From the NCBI RefSeq assembly GCF_024807145.1, contig NZ_JANUCA010000011.1, positions 1-36,145 on the forward strand: a stretch of DNA of 36,145 bases, in the 5' to 3' direction. The notes beneath the pieces were generated by a model. It had not been told where the DNA came from. It worked only from the letters and a program-made list of their open reading frames with translations, and made no database searches. Below, one piece after another: positions 31,030 to 36,145 of this stretch. Position numbers and translations under genes: made by a program. The number at the start of each line of letters is the position of its first letter. Position 1 is the stretch's first letter. Source of the DNA: Microbacterium sp. AK031. GTDB lineage: Bacteria; Actinomycetota; Actinomycetes; Actinomycetales; Microbacteriaceae.

Positions 31030-31083
31030 ATCATATCTTTCTGGTCACAGGTATTGAAAAGTATGACTTGTGGTGACTATCTT
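31030..31083. promoter_or_regulatory. divergent promoters and GntR operator candidate
   Basis: For the regulator, TATGAT on the minus strand (31030-31035) is 6 nt from its ATG (leaderless). For the transporter, TTGAAA (31054-31059) and TATCTT (31078-31083) stand 18 bp apart on the plus strand. In that spacer lies AGTATGACT (31060-31068), an inverted repeat with the GT-N3-AC core typical of FadR-subfamily sites. GGTCAC (31043-31048) and GTGAC (31073-31077) are further half-sites flanking it. Confidence 0.55.
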
Positions 31084-31158
31084 GGCCACTGAGCAGACGT
31101 AACGGAACATCTGCACCAGGGAACCTCGCGACGACGCGCGGTTCAGGACGGAGTCACA

Positions 31159-32469
31159 GTGAAGTACCGATCCAAGACCGCCCGTTTCCTCGCGGCGGCA
31201 ACCACGGCAGTCGTCGCAGGAACGCTCGTCAGTTGCAGCTCGAGTCCGGAGATCGACGAGAGCGAGGGGATCGAGGGCACCACCATTCGCGTCACCCTCG
31301 CCAACCACGTCTGGACCGAGACGATCAAGGACCTCATCCCGGAGTTCGAGGAGGAGACCGGAGCGAAGGTCGAGATCTCTCAGCTCGCGGAGGACCAGCT
31401 CTCCGACCAGTACAACGTCAAGCTCAACGCCGGCACTGACGAGATCGACGTGCTGATGTATCGCCCGCTGCAGGAGAACAAGCTGTTCGCCAGCAACGGC
31501 TATCTCTCCGACATCACCGAGCAGGCCGACGGCGACGCGGAGTGGGACTGGTCCGATTTCCAGTCCGGACCAGCATCGCTGACCACCTATGAGGGAGCGG
31601 TCGTGGGAGTCCCGATCATCACGGAGCGCACCGTGCTCTACTACCGCAAGGATCTGCTCGAAGAGGCCGGGCTCGAGGTTCCGACCACTCTGGAAGATCT
31701 CGACGCCGCCGCAGCGACGATCCACGAGCTGCACCCCGAGGTCGCCGGCTACATCGGCCGCACAGGCAAGTCCGCCGCAGTGACTCAGTTCAGTGCATTC
31801 CTGTTCAGCTCAGGTGGCCAGTGGATCGACGAGGACGGCGCCTCGGCGATCGACAGCGATGAGGCGCGCGGCGCGTACCAGTACTACGGCGATCTCATCC
31901 GCAATCACACCGATGCCACCATCAACCCCGAGATGAGCTGGCCCGAGGCCTTCGCGGTGTTCCAGCAGGGGCAGGCTGCCTTCATCGCAGATGCCGACAG
32001 CCTCTACAAGAACATGACCGATCCGTCCCAATCGACGGTCTCGGATCAGGTCGGCTTTGCCGCGTTCCCCGAGGGAGATGCAGGATCCAAGCCATACAAC
32101 GTTGCGGCATGGGCTCTTGCGATCAACGAGAGCTCCGAGAACCAGTCGGCGGCGTGGCAGTTCATCCAGTGGGCGACATCGAAGGAGATCACGCTCGAGA
32201 TGTCGAAGCTCGGCGTGATGGGTGCCCGCACCTCGGTGTGGGAGGACGCGGACGCCACCGCCGAGTACCCGGCCGAGCTCGTCGAGGCGATCAAGGTCAA
32301 CGGTGAGAACGGCGTCGGTGAGGATCGTCCCCTCGTGATCCAGGTGGCAGAGGCCCGCGAGATCGTCGGCGAGCCGATCGTGGCCGCGATCTCCGGGGGA
32401 GACGTGGATGCCGCGGTCGAGAGCGCGAACGAGTCATTCGACGAGTTCCTCCTCGAAGACGCCGAGTAA
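31159..32469 (+). CDS. CUT1 ABC transporter sugar-binding lipoprotein
   Basis: A 436-aa extracellular solute-binding protein (SBP_bac_1 type). The lipoprotein signal ends in GTLVSC with Cys26, followed by a short Ser/Glu linker. The mature part shows typical blocks: IRVTLANHVWTETIKDLIPE, LMYRPLQENKLFASNGYLSD, GVPIITERTVLYYRKDLLEE, FAVFQQGQAAFIADADSLYK and NVAAWALAINESSENQSAAW, then FIQWATSKEITLEMSKLG. The surface is highly acidic. The start is GTG 31159, 5 nt after GGACGGAG. It is followed by a strong hairpin and then the two permease genes. It likely binds a sugar-acid glycoside or oligosaccharide, judging by the enzymes downstream, but the ligand is not visible from the sequence. Confidence 0.92.
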   Translation: MKYRSKTARFLAAATTAVVAGTLVSCSSSPEIDESEGIEGTTIRVTLANHVWTETIKDLIPEFEEETGAKVEISQLAEDQLSDQYNVKLNAGTDEIDVLMYRPLQENKLFASNGYLSDITEQADGDAEWDWSDFQSGPASLTTYEGAVVGVPIITERTVLYYRKDLLEEAGLEVPTTLEDLDAAAATIHELHPEVAGYIGRTGKSAAVTQFSAFLFSSGGQWIDEDGASAIDSDEARGAYQYYGDLIRNHTDATINPEMSWPEAFAVFQQGQAAFIADADSLYKNMTDPSQSTVSDQVGFAAFPEGDAGSKPYNVAAWALAINESSENQSAAWQFIQWATSKEITLEMSKLGVMGARTSVWEDADATAEYPAELVEAIKVNGENGVGEDRPLVIQVAEAREIVGEPIVAAISGGDVDAAVESANESFDEFLLEDAE

Positions 32470-32480
32470 CCACTCCGATT

Positions 32481-32517
32481 CCGTCGCCGCCCCGGTCACC
32501 GACAGGGGCGGCGACGG
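32481..32517 (+). other. intercistronic hairpin between binding-protein and permease genes
   Basis: A perfect 13-bp GC-rich stem (32481-32493 with 32505-32517) and an 11-nt loop lie 12 bp after the binding-protein stop. There is no T-tract. As in many ABC operons, such a hairpin would protect the upstream message and lower permease expression relative to the binding protein. Confidence 0.75.
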
Positions 32518-32538
32518 CAGACCCACACGGAAGCATTC

Positions 32539-33465
32539 ATGACTGCACTTCAGACACCCGAGCAGGTCGGCGCGAGGGAGCATTTCAGCCGCTGGGCCAA
32601 TCGGCATCGCAAGTGGCTGTTCGCCGGCCCCTCGATCGTCTTCACGGTACTGCTGCTCGCCATCCCGCTGGGCTGGACGCTCTTCCTCAGCTTCACCGAC
32701 GCCAAGCGTTCCGTCCGCCGGAAGTTCGACTTCAACGGCCTGGACAACTACGCCGAGGTCCTCACCGACACCGAGCGCTTCTGGCCGGCGGTCTGGCGCA
32801 CGTTCGCATTCACCGGCGGCGCGCTCTTCTTCGAGCTGATCCTCGGAATGATCATCGCGCTGCTGCTGTGGAAGCCCTTCCGCGGTCAGGGCGTCGTGAG
32901 GACCATCATCCTGCTGCCGTTGGTGGCGACTCCAGTCGCCGTCGGCATGATGTGGCGGCTGCTCTTCGAGCCGAACATCGGCTTCATCAACGAGATGCTC
33001 TCCTGGGTCGGCATCCCACCGCAGCCGTGGCTGGCGGATCCCGCCACGTCTCTGGCGACGCTGACGTTCGTCGACATCTGGCAGTGGACGCCGATGGTGG
33101 CACTCATCCTGCTCGCCGGGCTCACAGGCCTCTCGGAAGAACCGCAGGAAGCGGCGAAGGTCGACGGCGCGAACGGCTGGCAGCGGTTCTGGTACGTGAC
33201 GGTGCCGCTGATGCGCCCCGTCATCATCGCGGCCGTCCTGCTACGCGGTATCGACGCACTGAAGACGTTCGACATTCTCTACGCCACCAAGGGCAAGGGC
33301 GGGGGCGCCTTCCATGATGTGGAGACGCTCAACGTCTACGCGTACGGGTTGAGCTTCGACTACAACGAGTACGGATTGGCGTCGGCGGTTCTCATCCTGT
33401 TCTTCCTGCTGATCCTCGGCGTGATCTGGGTTCTCCAGATGCAGCGAAAGGGCAAGGACTCATGA
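32539..33465 (+). CDS. CUT1 ABC transporter permease (MalF/UgpA type)
   Basis: A 308-aa membrane protein with six helices (about 30-50, 92-112, 124-146, 172-192, 222-240, 278-298). The coupling EAA loop toward the ATPase is EEPQEAAKVDGANGWQRFWY, followed by VTVPLMRPVIIAAVLLRGID. SIVFTVLLLAIPLGWTLFLS at the start is the usual first helix. It overlaps the second permease by 4 bp (ATGA). No ATP-binding gene is present in the visible operon, so an ATPase encoded elsewhere (MsiK-like) is probably used. ATG 32539 is preceded by CACGGAAG. Confidence 0.92.
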   Translation: MTALQTPEQVGAREHFSRWANRHRKWLFAGPSIVFTVLLLAIPLGWTLFLSFTDAKRSVRRKFDFNGLDNYAEVLTDTERFWPAVWRTFAFTGGALFFELILGMIIALLLWKPFRGQGVVRTIILLPLVATPVAVGMMWRLLFEPNIGFINEMLSWVGIPPQPWLADPATSLATLTFVDIWQWTPMVALILLAGLTGLSEEPQEAAKVDGANGWQRFWYVTVPLMRPVIIAAVLLRGIDALKTFDILYATKGKGGGAFHDVETLNVYAYGLSFDYNEYGLASAVLILFFLLILGVIWVLQMQRKGKDS

Positions 33466-34346
33466 CGACCACGGCAGACACCCGCACGCTGGTCACCGGC
33501 GGCGCCATGCCTCCGATGCGGCGCAGGCGGAAGTTCCGCTGGGGCACCCTGGGACGCTTCCTCGGACTCGCGCTCATCGTGCTCGCGTTCCTCGGTCCCA
33601 TCGTCTGGATGGTGTTGGCGAGCCTCAAGCTCAACGTGCAGATCTACGACCCGTCCAAGGCGTTCATCTTCGACCCGACGCTGGAGAACTACGGCACGGT
33701 CTTCGACCCTCACCGAGGCAACTACCTCGTCTACATCTGGAACTCGTTCTTCGTCGCCTTCATGGCCACGGCACTCTCGCTCCTGCTCGCCGTGCCGGCC
33801 GCGTACGCGATGAGCCGATTCATCATGAACAAGTCCGCGATGGTCGTTCTTCTCGCGCGCATCATCCCCGGGGTCAGTCTGCTGGTGCCGTGGTACTTCA
33901 TCTTCGCCCAGCTGAAGATGACGGGCGGATACCTGCCGCTGATCCTCTCGCACATGTTCGTGTCACTGCCGCTGATCCTCTACATCATGATGTCGTTCTT
34001 CGATCAGCTTCCCGAAGAGCTGGAGGAATCGGCCCAGGTCGATGGCCTCACCGCGATCGGAGCGTTCTTCCGGATCACCCTGCCGTTGTCGGTGCCAGGC
34101 ATCGCGACCGCGACGATCCTGTCGTTCATCTTCTCGTGGAACAACTTCATGTTCGCCCTCGTGCTCTCGGGCAACGCGACGAAGACGCTCCCCGTGGCGA
34201 TCTTCGACTTCATCGGTTACGCCTCGATCGACTGGGGTGCGCTGATGGCGGCCTCGGTGGTCGTTACGACGCCGATCATGCTGATCGCCCTGTTCACCCA
34301 GCGCTACATCGTCACCGGTCTCACCGCCGGTGCGACGAAGGGCTGA
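33462..34346 (+). CDS. CUT1 ABC transporter permease (MalG/UgpE type)
   Basis: A 294-aa inner subunit with six helices and the EAA loop ELEESAQVDGLTAIGAFFRITLP. SFFVAFMATALSLLLAVPAAYAMSR and YFIFAQLKMTGGYLPLIL are conserved MalG-type blocks. The N-terminal 28 residues are polar and basic (PPMRRRRKFRWG). It pairs with the preceding permease to form the channel. The gluconokinase gene starts 3 bp after its stop, linking uptake with catabolism in one transcript. Confidence 0.92.
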   Translation: MTTTADTRTLVTGGAMPPMRRRRKFRWGTLGRFLGLALIVLAFLGPIVWMVLASLKLNVQIYDPSKAFIFDPTLENYGTVFDPHRGNYLVYIWNSFFVAFMATALSLLLAVPAAYAMSRFIMNKSAMVVLLARIIPGVSLLVPWYFIFAQLKMTGGYLPLILSHMFVSLPLILYIMMSFFDQLPEELEESAQVDGLTAIGAFFRITLPLSVPGIATATILSFIFSWNNFMFALVLSGNATKTLPVAIFDFIGYASIDWGALMAASVVVTTPIMLIALFTQRYIVTGLTAGATKG

Positions 34347-34349
34347 GGC

Positions 34350-34877
34350 GTGCAGGCAGAAGCGACCACATCGATCGTGGTGATGGGAGTGCAGGGCATC
34401 GGCAAGTCGACGATCGGCAGGATGCTCGCCGAGCGACTCGACGTCCGTTTCGTCGACGGCGACGAGCTGCACTCACCGCGCAATGTAGAGCTCATGGCAT
34501 CTGGCACGCCGCTCTCAGATGATGACCGCGAGCCCTGGCTGCATGCGGTGGGTGAGATGCTGGCCGCTCACACGGGCAGCGGGGGCGTGGTGGTGGCGTG
34601 CTCGGCGCTGCGGCGCGAGTACCGCGACCTCATCCGTGAGCACGACCCACTGGTCTACTTCGTCGAACCGTGGGGACCGATCGAGTTGGTGCGTGAGCGG
34701 GTGGGCTCGCGCACGCACGAGTACATGCCGGCGTCGCTGCTGCAGTCGCAGTACGACACGCTCGAGCCGCTCGCCGCCGACGAGCGCGGCATCCGGGTCA
34801 GTGTGACCGCCGAACCCGATGAGATCGTCGATGCGGTCCTGACCGATTTCCGCTCGCAGACAGGACGACACGAATGA
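34350..34877 (+). CDS. gntK: gluconokinase
   Basis: ATP-dependent kinase that converts D-gluconate to 6-phosphogluconate. The 175-aa protein has the P-loop GVQGIGKST (13-21), then FVDGDELHSPRNVELMASGTPLSDDDREPWL, a GntK signature for gluconate binding and the lid entry. VVVACSALRREYRDLIR and the Asp/His-rich MPASLLQSQYDTLEPL complete the family pattern. Length is normal (about 165-185). The start is GTG 34350, in a 3-bp gap after the permease; it ends overlapping the next ATG by 4 bp. In context it would phosphorylate gluconate or a related aldonate imported or produced by this operon. Confidence 0.93.
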   Translation: MQAEATTSIVVMGVQGIGKSTIGRMLAERLDVRFVDGDELHSPRNVELMASGTPLSDDDREPWLHAVGEMLAAHTGSGGVVVACSALRREYRDLIREHDPLVYFVEPWGPIELVRERVGSRTHEYMPASLLQSQYDTLEPLAADERGIRVSVTAEPDEIVDAVLTDFRSQTGRHE

Positions 34878-36025
34878 GCATCATCATCGACCGCGTCGAG
34901 GCGTTCCCGGTCGCGCCGCGCTGGCTGTTCGTGCGCATCGAGACGAACGACGGGCTCGTCGGCTGGGGCGAGGCGTCGCTGGAGGGCTATGCCGACGTGG
35001 TGCGAGCCTCCGTCGACCAGTTCGCCGAGTACCTCGTCGGCAAGGATCCCGCGCTGATCGAGGATCACTGGCAGGTGCTCACCAAAGGCCAGTTCTATCG
35101 CGGAGGGGCGGTGCTCGCGAGCGCGGTGTCCGGCATCGATCAGGCGCTCTGGGATCTCAAGGGCAAGCGTCTCTCCGTTCCGGTGCATGACCTTCTCGGC
35201 GGTGCGGTGCGGGATCGGATCCGCGCGTACGGCTGGGTCGGCGGCGACGATCCCGCAGAGGTCGCCGACCAGATCTCGGCGCAGCTCGCCGTCGGTCTCA
35301 CCGCGGTCAAGATGAACGGCTCGGGGAAGATGAGCCGCAACGGCTCGGTGGCAGAACTCGACGCCGTCGTCGCGAGGGTCGCGAGCGCCCGCGCGACGCT
35401 CGGCCCTGATCGTGACGTCGCGGTCGATCTCCACGGCCGATTCACCCTCGGAACCGCTCGTCGACTGGCGCCGCTGCTGGAGCCGCTGCATCCGTTCTTC
35501 ATCGAAGAGCCGGTCGTCCCCGAGAACTCGCATGTGATCGAGCGGATGGTGGATGCCACGACGATCCCGATCGCGACGGGGGAGCGGCTGTACAGCCGTC
35601 AGGAGTTCCTTCCGGTGCTGCAGGCCGGTATCGCGATCGCGCAGCCTGACCTCTCGCACGCCGGCGGCATCTCCGAGGTGCGTCGCATCGCCGCGCTCGC
35701 CGAGACATTCGACGCGGTGATCGCTCCGCATTGCCCGCTCGGACCCCTCGCGCTCGCCGCGTGCCTGCAGGTCGGTTTCGCGACGCCGAACCACCTCATC
35801 CAGGAGCAGTCGATCGGCATCCACTACAACAAGGGCGCAGAGGTGCTCGACTATGTGCTCGACACGTCGCCCTTGAAGTTCGTCGACGGCGGTTTCGAGA
35901 AGCTGACCGGCGCGGGTCTCGGCATTGAGATCGACGAACATGCGGTGCGCGAGGCGTCGTCCCGCTGGGAGAGATGGCAGAACCCGATCTGGCGGCACGC
36001 CGATGGATCGGTCGCGGAATGGTGA
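34874..36025 (+). CDS. dgoD: D-galactonate dehydratase (enolase superfamily)
   Basis: Mg-dependent dehydratase turning D-galactonate into 2-keto-3-deoxygalactonate. The 383-aa protein shows the mandelate racemase subgroup residues in the right order: Asp185 and His187 in VDLHGRF, Glu211 in FIEEPVVPEN, Glu237 in IATGERLYSR, and His286 in IAPHCPLGPLALAA. These match the DgoD pattern of three metal acids plus two acid/base histidines. N-terminal capping domain: IDRVEAFPVAPRWLFVRIET, VGWGEASLEGYADVV. C-terminal capping residues: WERWQNPIWRHADGSVAEW. The assignment to galactonate rests on overall DgoD-like sequence; a related aldonate is possible. It overlaps gntK by 4 bp. Confidence 0.92.
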   Translation: MSIIIDRVEAFPVAPRWLFVRIETNDGLVGWGEASLEGYADVVRASVDQFAEYLVGKDPALIEDHWQVLTKGQFYRGGAVLASAVSGIDQALWDLKGKRLSVPVHDLLGGAVRDRIRAYGWVGGDDPAEVADQISAQLAVGLTAVKMNGSGKMSRNGSVAELDAVVARVASARATLGPDRDVAVDLHGRFTLGTARRLAPLLEPLHPFFIEEPVVPENSHVIERMVDATTIPIATGERLYSRQEFLPVLQAGIAIAQPDLSHAGGISEVRRIAALAETFDAVIAPHCPLGPLALAACLQVGFATPNHLIQEQSIGIHYNKGAEVLDYVLDTSPLKFVDGGFEKLTGAGLGIEIDEHAVREASSRWERWQNPIWRHADGSVAEW

Positions 36026-36050
36026 ACATCTCGAGGAAAGGATCCCCGCA

Positions 36051-36145
36051 GTGATCATCGACAAGGCTGAGGTCATCGTGACCAGTCCCGATCGCAATTT
36101 TGTGACGTTGCGATTGACGACGGATGACGGCCTGACCGGGCTGGG
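36051..36145 (+). CDS. partial mannonate dehydratase-like gene (enolase superfamily), cut by the window end
   Basis: Only 31 codons are present, from GTG 36051 after GAGGAAAGG. The translation, IIDKAEVIVTSPDRNF then VTLRLTTDDGLTGLG, matches the N-terminal capping domain of the ManD/RspA group of enolase-superfamily sugar-acid dehydratases, which turn D-mannonate into 2-keto-3-deoxygluconate. The metal and catalytic residues lie beyond the window, so the exact activity is unproved; some ManD relatives act weakly on gluconate. It starts 25 bp after dgoD and continues the operon. The run continues past 36145. Confidence 0.8.
   Translation, partial: MIIDKAEVIVTSPDRNFVTLRLTTDDGLTGL

Noticed and set aside
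1..36145. CRISPR array, transposase, phage genes or toxin-antitoxin pair
   Set aside because: No regular spaced repeats, DDE/HUH motifs, phage structural motifs or small paired frames with known motifs were seen on reading both strands.

Overview
The window reads as a chromosomal segment of a high-GC Gram-positive actinobacterium, most likely a Microbacterium or a close relative in the Microbacteriaceae. This rests on base composition, an actinobacterial housekeeping order (pmt / rsmI; metG-tatD; rsmA-ispE; tRNA-Gln-glmU-prs), lipoprotein signals ending in LxGC/VSC, many GTG and TTG starts, and many genes with a TAnnnT -10 hexamer only 6-7 nt before the start codon (leaderless style). No insertion sequence, prophage, CRISPR array or rRNA was seen. 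Species was not determined.

Layout. 1-2.2 kb: a small unknown gene and a membrane protein O-mannosyltransferase (minus strand). 2.2-7.9 kb: rsmI, a five-helix membrane molybdopterin oxidoreductase, a small methyltransferase, metG and tatD. 7.9-12.1 kb: an MFS exporter divergent from rsmA, then an aldo/keto reductase and ispE. 12.1-12.8 kb: a serine hydrolase decayed into three frames. 12.9-18.1 kb: a LacI-family repressor and a CUT2 sugar ABC transporter (ATPase, permease, binding protein). They share a near-identical 14-bp palindrome and end at a strong terminator. 18.2-21.5 kb: an ABC-F ATPase, an RluA-type pseudouridine synthase and a MarR regulator. 21.5-22.1 kb: a DUF222/HNH (13E12-type) relic that lost its HNH core. 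22.4-24.9 kb: tRNA-Gln(TTG), glmU (starting one base after the tRNA) and prs.

25.0-30.2 kb is the most interesting region. An FMN-binding lipoprotein, an ApbE flavin transferase and a fusion of an RnfD/NqrB-like membrane domain to an FAD/NAD(P)H reductase form one tight operon. It faces a two-component system (response regulator plus histidine kinase). I infer an NAD(P)H-to-cell-surface flavin electron pathway. The hexamer CCATAG sits at the same distance from the -10 in both promoters, which ties the two-component system to the operon.

30.2-36.1 kb: a FadR-type GntR regulator divergent from a sugar or sugar-acid operon: a CUT1 binding protein and two permeases (no ATPase), gluconokinase, D-galactonate dehydratase and the start of a mannonate-dehydratase-like gene running off the window. 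Together these look like uptake and catabolism of aldonates or uronate-derived sugars towards 6-phosphogluconate and 2-keto-3-deoxy acids.
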